Of a stretch of DNA of 64,000 bases, positions 14,951 through 23,682 are shown one piece after another. Where the stretch lies: the NCBI GenBank assembly GCA_023423895.1, contig JAFAER010000055.1, positions 1-64,000 of the forward strand, in the 5' to 3' direction. Within the stretch, counting starts at the first letter, position 1. Each line of letters opens with the position of its first letter. Position numbers and translations under genes: made by a program. The DNA comes from Pseudomonadota bacterium. GTDB taxonomy: Bacteria; Myxococcota_A; Polyangia; Polyangiales; Polyangiaceae. Under the pieces are notes generated by a model. That model searched no databases. It worked only from the letters and a program-made list of their open reading frames with translations, and was not told the origin of the DNA.

Positions 14951-17083
14951 TCACGCGTCGTCGTCGGTGATCATCTCCGGCCGAAGCGTGGGCGTGCTCG
15001 AATCGATGTCGAGCACGGCTCCCGAGTGGTGCCTCGAGTCGGGCGGCGGTGGCATGCTCGACAGCCCGGTCGTCGAGTCGGGCGGCGGCGGCAGGCTCGA
15101 GACGCCGCTGTGGCCGAGAGCGTTCTTGTGGTCGAGGAAGCGCAGCGTGCCCGGACCGCTCGTACGCTCGAGCACCGCGCGGAGATCGCCCGGCATGGGC
15201 GCCTCGATGATCAGGCGCTGGTCCGTCCGCGGGTGCACGAACTCGATGCGTACGCAGTGCAGGAACGTGCGATCGAGCGCGTTCTTTTCCTCGAAGAAGC
15301 GGTTGGTGGGGGCGTGGCCATAGCGGTCGTCCCCGAGCACCGGATGCCCGATGGCGGCCAGGTGACGCCGAATCTGATGTGTGCGTCCCTGTTCGGGGAC
15401 GACGCGCAGTACCGAGTGACCGCTCGCCACGGCCAGGCGTCGGTAGCGCGTGCGTGCGGGATACATCTTTCCGTCCTCGCGGAGGTCACGCGTGATCGCG
15501 CCCTTGCTCGGGGTCACGCCGCGAGCGCCGGCGACGTAGATCTTCCGCGAGGTGTCGGCCGCCAGGACGGTCTGCCACTTCGTCGCAAGCTCGGGGCGCT
15601 TGGCGAGCATCACGAGGCCGCTCGTCCCCACGTCGATCCGGTGCACGGGCACGGCTTCGCTCGCGCCGGTGAGCTTCCGCGCGCGGGCGACGAGTGACGA
15701 GGCGTATTCGCCCTGCTGCGTCGTCGGCTCGTGTGCGCCCTTGTCGACGATGAGGATCTCTTCGTCCTCCCAGAGGACCTTCGGCGTCGCCAGGCCGGTC
15801 CTCCGGAGCAGCGCGATCGTCTCGACCTCGTCCGTCAGCGGGATCATGTCGAGCGGACGAAGCGTGGTGACGCCGTAGCCGAGGCGCGTGAAGTGATCGA
15901 GGTCGCGTGCGAGCGTGTCCGGATCGCACGAGACGTACGTGATGGTCGGGACCTCGAGCCGCGCGAGGAGCTCACGCGCGAGCGGGCTCATGCCGCGCCG
16001 TGGCGGATTGACCACGGCGGCGTCGAACTCCGACTGGTGCTCGGCAAACCGCCGGAGCGCGGAAGCGACGTCGGCAGCCTCCGCGTGCACCGGAAGCTGC
16101 CCTTTACGGGCTGCCTCTTCGACGTGTGCGACGGCAGGCGCGAAGGACTCGACGAGGTGGACGTCGGCGCCGGCCTGGGCGAGCGCGAGCGCGATCGCAC
16201 CCGAGCCGCCGTAGAGATCGAGCACCTTCGGGCGTCCCTGCTTGCCGGAGCGCCGTCCGAGACCGAGCAGGTCGACGACGGTGGAGTGCACACGCTCCGC
16301 CTGACCACGGTGCGCTTGGACGAATGAGCCGTACGTCGCTTCGTGCGTCGCGAGCCCGATCCGGTCGGGCGTCGCCGAGACGCCGTACACCACGACGGTC
16401 TCGTTTCCGAGGATCTGCGGCGACTCTCCTTCGTGGAAGTTGAGCGCGATGCCGAGGATGCGCGGCTCGTCTTCGCCGAACGCTCGAGCGGCCGCCTCGA
16501 GGACAGCGCGGTCGCGGATGCGATCACGCTGCACGATCAACGTCACGAGGACGCGCGCGTCGCCGCTGTTTCCGCCGTTCGGTCGGACCTCGCGGAGGTC
16601 GACGGCGCGAAGCACTCCGCCGGCGCTCGGATCGAACGGGGCGAGCGGCCCAGGCGGCGACTCGGCCTCGTCGCGGACGATACGGTCGCGCAGCCGCGCT
16701 GCGACTGCCGCGACGACCGGCGAGACGACCTGGCACTTCGGGATGTCGACGACCTGATGCCCGCCGCCCTTCGCATACAGACCGAGCTTGCCGCCGGGCG
16801 CGACGATCAACTTCGCGCGCGTGCGGTACTGTGTGATCGGCTCTGCTGCCTGTACGGGCTCCGTGTAGACGAGCTCCAGGGCGGGATAACGCGCGACCGA
16901 TTGCACGACGCGCCCGCGCTTCAGACCGAGCTGCTCGCCGTAGGGAAGAGCGATGACGGGGCAGCCTCCGCACCGATCCGCATGCTCACACGTCACCCGC
17001 TGCGGGTCCTCGTCGCGCGCGCCGAGCCCAGCCAGGAGATCGCTGTCTCCGATCGTCGAGCCGGGGAAGGGAGGTGGCCGCAT
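14951..17083 (-). CDS. Fusion of m5U RNA methyltransferase (RlmD/TrmA type) and RluA-type pseudouridine synthase
   Basis: 710 residues from ATG 17083, which has GGAAGG 6-8 bases upstream; an open GTG lies seven codons further out. Residues 1-430 are a uracil-5 methyltransferase. Cysteines 32, 38, 41 and 117 match the [4Fe-4S] site of RlmD. VLDLYGGSGA (287-296) is the SAM loop, NPPRRG lies at 359-364, and Cys386 in YVSCDPDTL is the predicted nucleophile. Residues 436-640 are an RluA-family pseudouridine synthase with catalytic Asp484 in HRIDVGTSG, GRTHQIRRH at 566-574 and GHPVLGDDRYG at 579-589. The tail carries two SS(L/M)PPPPDS copies. One polypeptide would thus make m5U and pseudouridine, probably on rRNA or tRNA; the sites are unknown. 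It is convergent with its left neighbour. Confidence 0.93.
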   Translation of the reverse strand: MRPPPFPGSTIGDSDLLAGLGARDEDPQRVTCEHADRCGGCPVIALPYGEQLGLKRGRVVQSVARYPALELVYTEPVQAAEPITQYRTRAKLIVAPGGKLGLYAKGGGHQVVDIPKCQVVSPVVAAVAARLRDRIVRDEAESPPGPLAPFDPSAGGVLRAVDLREVRPNGGNSGDARVLVTLIVQRDRIRDRAVLEAAARAFGEDEPRILGIALNFHEGESPQILGNETVVVYGVSATPDRIGLATHEATYGSFVQAHRGQAERVHSTVVDLLGLGRRSGKQGRPKVLDLYGGSGAIALALAQAGADVHLVESFAPAVAHVEEAARKGQLPVHAEAADVASALRRFAEHQSEFDAAVVNPPRRGMSPLARELLARLEVPTITYVSCDPDTLARDLDHFTRLGYGVTTLRPLDMIPLTDEVETIALLRRTGLATPKVLWEDEEILIVDKGAHEPTTQQGEYASSLVARARKLTGASEAVPVHRIDVGTSGLVMLAKRPELATKWQTVLAADTSRKIYVAGARGVTPSKGAITRDLREDGKMYPARTRYRRLAVASGHSVLRVVPEQGRTHQIRRHLAAIGHPVLGDDRYGHAPTNRFFEEKNALDRTFLHCVRIEFVHPRTDQRLIIEAPMPGDLRAVLERTSGPGTLRFLDHKNALGHSGVSSLPPPPDSTTGLSSMPPPPDSRHHSGAVLDIDSSTPTLRPEMITDDDA

Positions 17084-17273
17084 CGAGGCCTTCCCAGGAT
17101 ACACGAGCGGGCGGGCTGCGGCCTCCGATTGGCGACCGGAACCGTGAGCCGGAACGGTTCGGTTCTATCCGCCTCGTGTCGCTCGTGTGGAGCCGAGGTG
17201 CGTCGACGCGATGGGAAGCCCATTGCGCCTGCCCCATGTACTCGAGGGAACAACAAAGGATACGCTTGCGGCG

Positions 17274-18818
17274 ATGGACGTGACCCCTTCAGGTGGTTCG
17301 CCCACCAAGCGGCCGTTCGTCATGCCGCAGCCGGGGGACGTCGTTGCCGGCAAGTACACCGTCGTCCGGGTCGTCGGCGAAGGTGGCATGGGCATCGTCT
17401 ACGAGGCGACGCACCAGCGGCTTCGTCAGCGTGTCGCATTGAAGATGCTCTTGCCTTCGATGCTCGAGAACGAGGTCTTCGTCTCGCGATTCGAACGAGA
17501 GGCACGGGCTGCTGCGCAGCTCCGCGGACGTCATTGCGCGCGCGTGATGGACGTCGACGTCACGGCCGACGGACTGCCGTACATCGTGATGGACTTCCTG
17601 GAGGGGCACGACCTCCAGATCGAGATCGAGCGCCGCGGTTGGTTGCCGATCGCGGAAGCGGTCGACTACGTGCTCCAGGCATGCGCCGCGATGGTGGAGG
17701 CGCATCAAGTCGGCATCATCCATCGCGACCTGAAACCGTCGAACCTCTTCCTCGAGCGCGAGAGTGACGGCGCGGACGTCTACGTCGTGAAGGTGCTCGA
17801 CTTCGGGATCTCGAAGGTCGGCGACGATGCCGACTCGAGGCTCACCGATGCCGACGCGGTCATGGGAACCGCGCTCTACATGTCGCCCGAGCAGGTGAAG
17901 GCTTCCCGCACGGTCGATGCGCGTGCGGACATCTGGGCGCTCGGCGTCATCCTCTACGAGGCGCTCTCCGGGCGCGTTCCGTGGACGGGATCGACGCCGC
18001 AGGTGGCGGCGATGATCGTCACCGAGGATGCGCCGGACCTGCAGTCGTTCCGTCAGGTGCCTCCGGGGCTCGCCGCCATCGTTCACCGGTGCCTGCAGCG
18101 CGATCCGAACGAACGTTTCCAGGACGTGAAGGCGCTCGCGTCGGCGCTCGCACCGTTCGCGCTGCCGGGGAGTGCAGGACGAACGTTCGCCGACAACATC
18201 GTGCCGAGCGGTTCGTACCCGCGCCTCGCGATGGCTTCACGCCCGATCGTCTCGCCGTCGCTTCCGCCCGGTCTCGAGCGAACCGACGAGAACGCTCGGA
18301 CGATCCTCAATGCTCGCGGAGTAAGCGAGGAGGTGATGGGCGAGGAGATGATGAGCGAGGAGGTGGTGCGGACGCGCGAGACGGGGACCGCGCCCGGCTG
18401 GTCGCAACATCCGCCCGCGTCGAGCAGGAGCCGCGCGCTCGTCGCGCTGCTCGTCGCCTTCGTGCTCGGTGTCGTGACGATCGGCTCGGTGGCGCTGTAT
18501 CTCCGTCGACCGAAACACGCAGCGGAACCCGTCGTCTACGAGCCGGCGAAGCCGTCGCCGGTCGCAGCCACATCCACGTCCACGTCCACGTCCACGTCCA
18601 CGTCCACGTCCACGCTCGCGGCGGACGCGCCGTCGGTCGAGCCCGAGGCCGTTCCCTCGACGACGGCGTCTGCGCCTCTTCCGTCGCCGCCTTCGACGTC
18701 GGCCGCGCCGGTGGTGCGAAGCGCGGCTCGTCCGTCGTCCGCCTCGCCGCCTTCGCGGAAGCCCGCGGCGCCGCCGAAGACGACCGCGAGCACGCCAGAC
18801 AAGCCGCTCTTTCTGTGA
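17274..18818 (+). CDS. Membrane-anchored Hanks-type Ser/Thr protein kinase
   Basis: 514 residues from ATG 17274 (AAAGGA about 12 bases upstream). The kinase domain (about 29-285) has all core motifs: GEGGMG (35-40), the VALKM lysine (57), HRDLKPSN (150-157), DFGIS (Asp176), the GTALYMSPEQV activation-segment end and DIWALGVILYE. A linker with MGEEMMSEEV repeats leads to one transmembrane helix at about 387-408 (VALLVAFVLGVVTIGSVALYL). The outside portion is disordered: a Ser-Thr tract at 434-447, then Pro/Ser/Ala-rich sequence to the end, with no sensor domain. It would phosphorylate cytoplasmic proteins, with the outside tail perhaps contacting the wall. It is convergent with the next gene. 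Confidence 0.96.
   Translation: MDVTPSGGSPTKRPFVMPQPGDVVAGKYTVVRVVGEGGMGIVYEATHQRLRQRVALKMLLPSMLENEVFVSRFEREARAAAQLRGRHCARVMDVDVTADGLPYIVMDFLEGHDLQIEIERRGWLPIAEAVDYVLQACAAMVEAHQVGIIHRDLKPSNLFLERESDGADVYVVKVLDFGISKVGDDADSRLTDADAVMGTALYMSPEQVKASRTVDARADIWALGVILYEALSGRVPWTGSTPQVAAMIVTEDAPDLQSFRQVPPGLAAIVHRCLQRDPNERFQDVKALASALAPFALPGSAGRTFADNIVPSGSYPRLAMASRPIVSPSLPPGLERTDENARTILNARGVSEEVMGEEMMSEEVVRTRETGTAPGWSQHPPASSRSRALVALLVAFVLGVVTIGSVALYLRRPKHAAEPVVYEPAKPSPVAATSTSTSTSTSTSTSTLAADAPSVEPEAVPSTTASAPLPSPPSTSAAPVVRSAARPSSASPPSRKPAAPPKTTASTPDKPLFL
18573..18614 (+). repeat. (TCCACG)7 microsatellite encoding Ser-Thr
   Basis: Seven perfect hexamers, in frame, make a 14-residue Ser-Thr linker in the extracytoplasmic tail of the kinase. 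The unit, phase and strand are the same as in the tract at 5231-5266 in an unrelated exported protein. It keeps frame on expansion or contraction. Confidence 0.92.
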
Positions 18819-18851
18819 GCGCCGTCCGGTCTCCGTCCGCTGTGTCGTCGA

Positions 18852-19496
18852 TCAGAACTCGACGCGCGATGCGACGAGCGCGCTCCAGAGCATCGTCTGC
18901 GGGAGCGAGTCGTTCTGGCCCTCGCGGATGAGCGTGGTCACGGTCGTCTCCGCCGCGAGCTGGCAGCGGCGGTTGATGCGCAGCTCGAAGCCGGTTCCCA
19001 TCTGAGTCGCGATCTCGATCGTGTGCGGAGTCAGCGGCAGGTGGTTGCGATCGACGCGCCACTGGCCGAGCCCAACCTGGAAGAACGGCGTGAACCGCGC
19101 GCCGGTGAGTCGTGCTCGGCCGACGACCATGCGGGTCGACGCGGACAAGCGCAGCTGCTCGACGACGCTCAGTCGTTCACCGAGCAAGCGCGTCGACGTT
19201 GCCCAATCACGGGCGACCAGCGTCACGCGCGGTGCGACGCCGAACCAGGCATTCCCAAAGTTCTGCGGATTCGGATCTTCCGACGCCGCAGGACGCGCCG
19301 AATGACGAGAGGAAGTGACCGTGGGGCGCTCTGCACCGCCTCGCGCGATACGGTCGAGGTCGACGAGGGCCTGGACCCAATCGACGCCCCGCGGCTCGGC
19401 CGCCTGCGCGACGCTTACGGTCGTGGACGAGAGCGCCACGACCGTCGCGGCGGCGACCCACTTCAGCCCGGTCTTCTTGTGTGTGTTCAACTTCAT
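18852..19496 (-). CDS. Small exported beta-rich envelope protein
   Basis: 214 residues from ATG 19496 (MKLNTHKKTGLKW). A basic n-region, a hydrophobic core (VAAATVVALSSTTVSV) and AQAAEP form a clear Sec signal peptide cleaved after about residue 33. The mature protein has amphipathic alternation (VAPRVTLVARDW, ARFTPFFQVGLGQWRVD, HTIEIATQMGTGFELRI, LAAETTVTTLIRE) and ends in Phe (VASRVEF), as outer-membrane beta-barrels do. A small barrel of about eight strands is plausible, but no family is recognised. The open frame extends 26 codons upstream; those codons contain no signal sequence. It is convergent with the kinase gene and divergent from the sigma factor gene. Confidence 0.7.
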   Translation of the reverse strand: MKLNTHKKTGLKWVAAATVVALSSTTVSVAQAAEPRGVDWVQALVDLDRIARGGAERPTVTSSRHSARPAASEDPNPQNFGNAWFGVAPRVTLVARDWATSTRLLGERLSVVEQLRLSASTRMVVGRARLTGARFTPFFQVGLGQWRVDRNHLPLTPHTIEIATQMGTGFELRINRRCQLAAETTVTTLIREGQNDSLPQTMLWSALVASRVEF

Positions 19497-19828
19497 CGAG
19501 TGGCAGAGACGAGCAACTTCGGATCGGGCGACAGGTGCTCGAAACGTCGTGACGCGCTGTCCAGCAAGCGACATGCCGCGTCGCTCTGCCGTGCAGCCGC
19601 GAACGGCAGCAGCGAGATCGGGCCCATCTCGACGAGCCTACATCGTCATTGGGTCGCTTTCGCCGTCCTCACTTAGAGGACACGGGACATCACTGGGCTG
19701 CGGATGAACCACGAGCGTGATCCGGGGAGCGAGCTGAACCGTGTGGGAAGGGCTCATACCTTCGTGTCGCGCGGCTCGCGCCCTCGCCGATACCGGCGAG
19801 CGTGGCTCGCGTAGCCCCTTCATCGACG
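19497..19828. other. 332-bp divergent regulatory gap
   Basis: Between the leftward envelope protein and the rightward sigma factor gene. It must hold promoters for both. One clear element is the inverted repeat at 19665-19681. I see no convincing -35/-10 pair. Confidence 0.5.
19665..19681. promoter_or_regulatory. Inverted repeat GTCCTC-N5-GAGGAC
   Basis: Perfect 6-base arms are separated by ACTTA in the divergent gap between the envelope protein and the ECF sigma operon. It is about 165 bases from either start. It could be an operator or a short hairpin; the sequence alone does not decide. Confidence 0.35.
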
Positions 19829-20575
19829 ATGAACGCGACGCTCCCGTACCCGTTCCCGTACGTCGTCTCGGTGTCCGATCGCCGTGACGCGCGTGAGGCT
19901 CCGACGCGCTTCGCAAAGCCTGATACAACGCCCGTCGTGGGCGACGCGCGGCGCACCGACGACGACGCAGCCCTCGACTCGGCGATGGACCGCTACGCTC
20001 GAGGCGAGGACGCCGCCTTCGGCGAGGTCTACGACAAGCTCGCGCCGCGCCTCTACGCGTTCCTCCTCCGCCACACGCGCGATCGCGCGAGGGCCGAGGA
20101 CGTCGTGCAGCAGGCCATGCTGCAGATCCATCGCGCGCGCGGCCGCTTCACGCCGGGGGCGCAGGTGATGCCGTGGGCGTTCGCGATCGCGCGCCGTCTC
20201 TTGATCGATCAGCATCGTCGTGGCGGTCGCGAGGTGCTCGCGAAAGGCGACGACGAGAACGTCGGCGACCTGCTCGTCTCGCTCGATGCGGCCGCCGACG
20301 ATCTCGCCATCGCGAAGGAAGTGGCCGCGCGCCTGGGTGAGGAGCTCCAGCGCCTCCCCGAGAACCAGCGCGTCGCGTTCGAGCTGATCAAGCAGGACGG
20401 CCTCAGCGTCGCTGAAGCTGCGCAGGTGCTCGGGACCACCGTGGCGGCCGTGAAGCTGCGTGCGCATCGAGCCTACGAGGCGCTGCGAAGCGTGCTCGGG
20501 AGCGAGGCGCACCGCGACGCCGCTCGCGAACGATCCGAAGCGAAGACGTCCCGAGACGAACGAGGAAAGGCATGA
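19829..20575 (+). CDS. ECF-type RNA polymerase sigma factor
   Basis: About 248 residues from ATG 19829; GTG 19937 would give a 212-residue protein closer to normal ECF length and is a real alternative. Region 2 is seen as DRYARGEDAAFGEVYDKLAPRLYAFLLRHTRDRARAEDVVQQAML, followed by PWAFAIARRLLIDQHRR. Region 4 is LPENQRVAFELIKQDGLSVAEAAQVLGTTVAAVKLRAHRAYEAL, with its helix-turn-helix. The C-terminus is a charged tail. Its stop codon overlaps the start of the anti-sigma gene (ATGA), the usual arrangement for sigma/anti-sigma pairs. It probably autoregulates this operon and responds to an envelope signal sensed by the partner. Confidence 0.93.
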   Translation: MNATLPYPFPYVVSVSDRRDAREAPTRFAKPDTTPVVGDARRTDDDAALDSAMDRYARGEDAAFGEVYDKLAPRLYAFLLRHTRDRARAEDVVQQAMLQIHRARGRFTPGAQVMPWAFAIARRLLIDQHRRGGREVLAKGDDENVGDLLVSLDAAADDLAIAKEVAARLGEELQRLPENQRVAFELIKQDGLSVAEAAQVLGTTVAAVKLRAHRAYEALRSVLGSEAHRDAARERSEAKTSRDERGKA

Positions 20576-21246
20576 GCGCCGGCGACCGATCTTCTTCTTC
20601 GCTGCCGTCCGAGCTCCGCGCCCGCGTTCTCGCCGAAGTGGCCAGGGCGCCAGCGCCGACGAGGCGGGAGCACCGGACCCGCGTCATGGTCCTCGCGGCG
20701 GTCGGCGTCGTCGCCACGACGGCGCTGTTCTTCGCGACGGGCGGGGTCTTGCGCGGGACGCGGCCGCTGGAGCTCGTCGCGCTGACGGCCGGCTCGGGGC
20801 TCCTCGCCGCCGTCGTCCTCACCGGCATCGCCGCAGGCCCGAGCCGCTCGATGCTCGGTCGGCCGCGGAGCGTGCTCTTGGTCGGCGCGGGCCTCGCCGC
20901 GGTCGCGCTCGCCGTCGTGGCGTGCTCCATCGGCATGCTGTGGCCCGATCACGCGAGCGATACGGTGGGGCCGAGCGCGCATCTCGCCTGCGGCGGGTTG
21001 ACGGTCGTGCAGGGAGCGTTGCCGCTCGTCGCGCTGCTCCTGCCGAGGCGCGGCAGCGACCCGGTCCATCCGGCGGTCACCGGGGCCGCTCTCGGGATGG
21101 CCGCGGGCGCGTGGAGCGTGGTGATGGCCTACCTGCGCTGCCCGCATGCCGCGGTGAGCCATTGCGTTGCTGCTCACGTCCTACCCACGCTGGCTCTCAC
21201 TGCCGCAGGCGCACTGCTCGGCCGTACGCTTCTGAGAATCCGTTGA
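20572..21246 (+). CDS. NrsF-like (DUF1109) membrane anti-sigma factor
   Basis: 224 residues. A short cytoplasmic N-terminus (LPSELRARVLAEVARAPAPTRREHRTR) is followed by about six transmembrane helices: MVLAAVGVVATTALFFATGG, LVALTAGSGLLAAVVLTGIAA, VLLVGAGLAAVALAVVACS, LTVVQGALPLVALLLP, VTGAALGMAAGAWSVVMAYL and VLPTLALTAAGALLG. This layout and the conserved Cys/His residues (ACGGLT, RCPHAAVSHCVAAH) match the NrsF family, which inhibits ECF sigma factors at the membrane and responds to redox or metal stress. The overlap with the sigma gene supports the pairing. The Cys-His cluster is a plausible sensor. Confidence 0.85.
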   Translation: MSAGDRSSSSLPSELRARVLAEVARAPAPTRREHRTRVMVLAAVGVVATTALFFATGGVLRGTRPLELVALTAGSGLLAAVVLTGIAAGPSRSMLGRPRSVLLVGAGLAAVALAVVACSIGMLWPDHASDTVGPSAHLACGGLTVVQGALPLVALLLPRRGSDPVHPAVTGAALGMAAGAWSVVMAYLRCPHAAVSHCVAAHVLPTLALTAAGALLGRTLLRIR

Positions 21247-21264
21247 GCAGAGAGCCACGCGGTC

Positions 21265-22821
21265 GTGGCAGAATCAGCCCGATTGGCTGAGCGACCACTG
21301 CGGATCGTGATGATCTCTTCGGAGGTCGAGTCGCTGGCGCGAACAGGCGGCCTCGGCGACGTCGTCGAGGCGCTTTCGCTCGCCCTCGCCGAGGCCGGGC
21401 TCGAGGTCGTCGTCGTCACGCCGCGTTACGGCGTCACGCGCATGCCGGTGGGCGCGACGCGCTGGCCGACGCTGGTCGAGGCGCGTTGGGGCTGGGGGCC
21501 GCACGACGTGCGCATGCTCCGCGTGCTCGAGCTCGAGCCCGTGCGGTTTCCGTCCGGCGGCCAGCGCCGCGTGTGTTTGCTCGAGGACGACGGGCTGTAC
21601 GGCCGCGCTGGGATCTACGGCGACGAATACGGCCCGTTCGGGGACAACGCGCTCCGCTTCGCGGTCATGTCGCGTGGAGGCCTCGAGGTCGCGGCGCGCG
21701 CGTGGCCGGGCGGTCCGGACATCATCCATGCGCACGACTGGCACGCGACGTTCGCCGTCCTCTACGCCCGCCTCGTGATGGGCGCTCGCTGGGCGCGAAT
21801 CCCGTCGGTCTTCACGATTCACAATCTCCAGTTCCAGGGCGTCCTCGATGAAGGGGCGCTCGATCGGCTCCATCTGCCCAGGGAGGCGTTCCGCCCCGAG
21901 TACCTGTGGCACGAGGGCCAGGTGAACCTGATGAAGGGGGCAACGGCGCATGCCGATCGGATCACGACGGTGAGCCCGACGTACGCGCGCGAGATCCTCG
22001 GCCCGGGAGCAGGGTTCGGGCTCGACCTCCATCTTCGCGCCCACGCCCACAAGCTCGTCGGGATCCTCAACGGCATCGACCTCGCAAAGTGGGACCCGCG
22101 GAGCGATCCGACGATCGCCGCGCGCTTCGACGAGACGACCGCGAAGGAGAAGCGCGCGCTCGACAAGGCGGCCCTCGCGAAGGAGCTCGGCCTCGATCCG
22201 TATCCGAGTCGAGGCGGGCGGCGAGACGGGCCCATCTTCGGAGTGGTGGCGCGCCTCTCCTGGCAGAAGGGGATCGACATGCTCCTGCCGCTCGTGCCGG
22301 AGCTCGTGCATCGTGGCGCTCGGCTCGCGATCGTCGGCCAGGGCGATCGGCATCTCGAGGAGCAGCTCGTGCATCTCGCCGCGAGCCATCCGCGGCGCGT
22401 CGGCGTGAAGATCGCCTTCGATCCGGCGCTCTCGCGGCGCGTGTACGCCGGAAGCGACTTCTTCGTGATCCCTTCGCGCTTCGAGCCGTGCGGTCTCACG
22501 CAGATGTATGCGATGCGCTACGGATCGATCCCCGTCGTCACCGACGTCGGCGGCCTGCACGACACCGTGGATCCGATCCGGAGCGGTGGCGGCGTCCCGG
22601 CGAAAGACGAGTCCGGTACCGGGATCGTCGCGCCCCGTCCGGCGATCGATCCGCTCCACGACGCGTGTCTCGCCGCGCTTCGGCTGTACGACGATGCCCC
22701 GGCCTACGAGCGCGCCGTCGTCCGCGCGATGCTCCGCTCCGACGATTTCGGCTGGGCTGCGTCGGCCGAAGCCTACCGCCAGCTCTACGCCGAGCTCGCG
22801 CGCGGCGCTCGCGCCGGCTGA
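21265..22821 (+). CDS. glgA: Glycogen (starch) synthase, GT5
   Basis: 518 residues from GTG 21265. The enzyme transfers glucose from ADP-glucose to growing glycogen. Family marks are IVMISSEVESLARTGGLGDVVEALSLALA (the KTGG loop, with Lys replaced by Arg), IIHAHDWHATF near 152, the TTVSPTYAREI block, ILNGIDLAKWDP, VARLSWQKGIDMLL, and RFEPCGLTQMYAMRYG near 404-420 with the conserved Glu. An insertion (DLDPYPSRGGRRDG region) lies before the second Rossmann domain. The length is slightly above the bacterial norm (about 475). No other glg genes are adjacent, and it ends 30 bp from the convergent DUF1684 gene. It starts 18 bp after the anti-sigma gene, so read-through from the sigma operon is possible. 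Confidence 0.95.
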   Translation: MAESARLAERPLRIVMISSEVESLARTGGLGDVVEALSLALAEAGLEVVVVTPRYGVTRMPVGATRWPTLVEARWGWGPHDVRMLRVLELEPVRFPSGGQRRVCLLEDDGLYGRAGIYGDEYGPFGDNALRFAVMSRGGLEVAARAWPGGPDIIHAHDWHATFAVLYARLVMGARWARIPSVFTIHNLQFQGVLDEGALDRLHLPREAFRPEYLWHEGQVNLMKGATAHADRITTVSPTYAREILGPGAGFGLDLHLRAHAHKLVGILNGIDLAKWDPRSDPTIAARFDETTAKEKRALDKAALAKELGLDPYPSRGGRRDGPIFGVVARLSWQKGIDMLLPLVPELVHRGARLAIVGQGDRHLEEQLVHLAASHPRRVGVKIAFDPALSRRVYAGSDFFVIPSRFEPCGLTQMYAMRYGSIPVVTDVGGLHDTVDPIRSGGGVPAKDESGTGIVAPRPAIDPLHDACLAALRLYDDAPAYERAVVRAMLRSDDFGWAASAEAYRQLYAELARGARAG

Positions 22822-22851
22822 GCCGGACGACAGGTGCGGATCAGGTGCCGC

Positions 22852-23673
22852 TCAGGTGCCGAGCGCGGGCCCGAGGTACTCGCGCTCGCCCGCGCGGACG
22901 GGGATCGCGAGTCGGTTCTCCTTCGGAGGGATCGGGCACGTCGCGAAGACGGTGAACGCGCAGCCCGGCAGCATCGCGAGATTGAAGTCGATGGTGAGCC
23001 GACCGCCCTCGTCCGGAAGCGGCGCGTAGACGAACCTTCCGAGGCCGTAGGACTCGCTGCCCGACGTCGCGTCGCGGAAGAGCAGGAAGAGCCGCTTGCG
23101 CGCGCCGTCCTCGTAGACGACTTCGATCCGGTGCTCGCGTCCGTCACGCTCGAAGACGACCCAGCCGGGCGAGAGGAAGCTGTCGGCGACGGCGCCGGTC
23201 GCGCCTTCGAAATCGAGGTCGACCGCGCGCGGCTCGGCGAGGGCATCGAGGCGGGCCTCGACCTTCCACGAGGGATCGATCGGGAACCGTCCGATGCCCG
23301 CGAACGGCCGCGGGAGCTCGCGTGTGTCGCGGATGCGGAGCGCGAACGTATCGCCGCGCTCCATCACCTCGAGGACGAAGCCGCGCACGAGCAGCGCGTC
23401 CGCTTTTCCAGCGCGGTCGCTCCGGAGCACACGGCTGTCGAAGGTCTCGCCGTTGCACGTGACCTCGACGCCGCTCGCGACGTCGAAGCGCACGACGGAG
23501 CCGTCGAGGTGGATGTTGCCGATCGGAGCGCCGCCGTCCGGAAGGACGACCTCGGTCGTGCCCTGCCCGAAGAACGTCTTGCCGACGAGCGAGAGCCAGC
23601 CAGTGGCCGAGCGAAGCCGTGCCACGCGTGCCGCGTGGGCCTCTTCGATCGATGCGGCGTAGTGATCCGTCAC
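22852..23673 (-). CDS. DUF1684 family protein
   Basis: 273 residues from GTG 23673. The sequence matches the DUF1684 pattern: RLRSATGWLSLVGKTFFGQG at the N-terminus, PIGNIHLDGSVVRFDVASGVEVT, LRIRDTRELPRPFAGIGRFPIDPSWKVEAR, WVVFERDGREHRIEVVYE, LFLLFRDATSGSESYGLGRFVYAPLP and FNLAMLPGCAFTVFATCPIPPKENRLAIPVRAGE. Members are soluble, widespread, and of unknown biochemical function; no signal peptide is present. It lies 37 bp downstream of asnS on the same strand. The gap contains a perfect 13-bp tandem duplication directly upstream of this start, where the ribosome binding site would be. Confidence 0.85.
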   Translation of the reverse strand: MTDHYAASIEEAHAARVARLRSATGWLSLVGKTFFGQGTTEVVLPDGGAPIGNIHLDGSVVRFDVASGVEVTCNGETFDSRVLRSDRAGKADALLVRGFVLEVMERGDTFALRIRDTRELPRPFAGIGRFPIDPSWKVEARLDALAEPRAVDLDFEGATGAVADSFLSPGWVVFERDGREHRIEVVYEDGARKRLFLLFRDATSGSESYGLGRFVYAPLPDEGGRLTIDFNLAMLPGCAFTVFATCPIPPKENRLAIPVRAGEREYLGPALGT

Positions 23674-23682
23674 GTCGCTGTT

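Noticed and set aside
20473..21177. A 234-residue minus-strand frame opposite the NrsF-like gene
   Set aside because: Shadow of a membrane-protein gene; Arg/His/Glu-rich composition and no match to known families.
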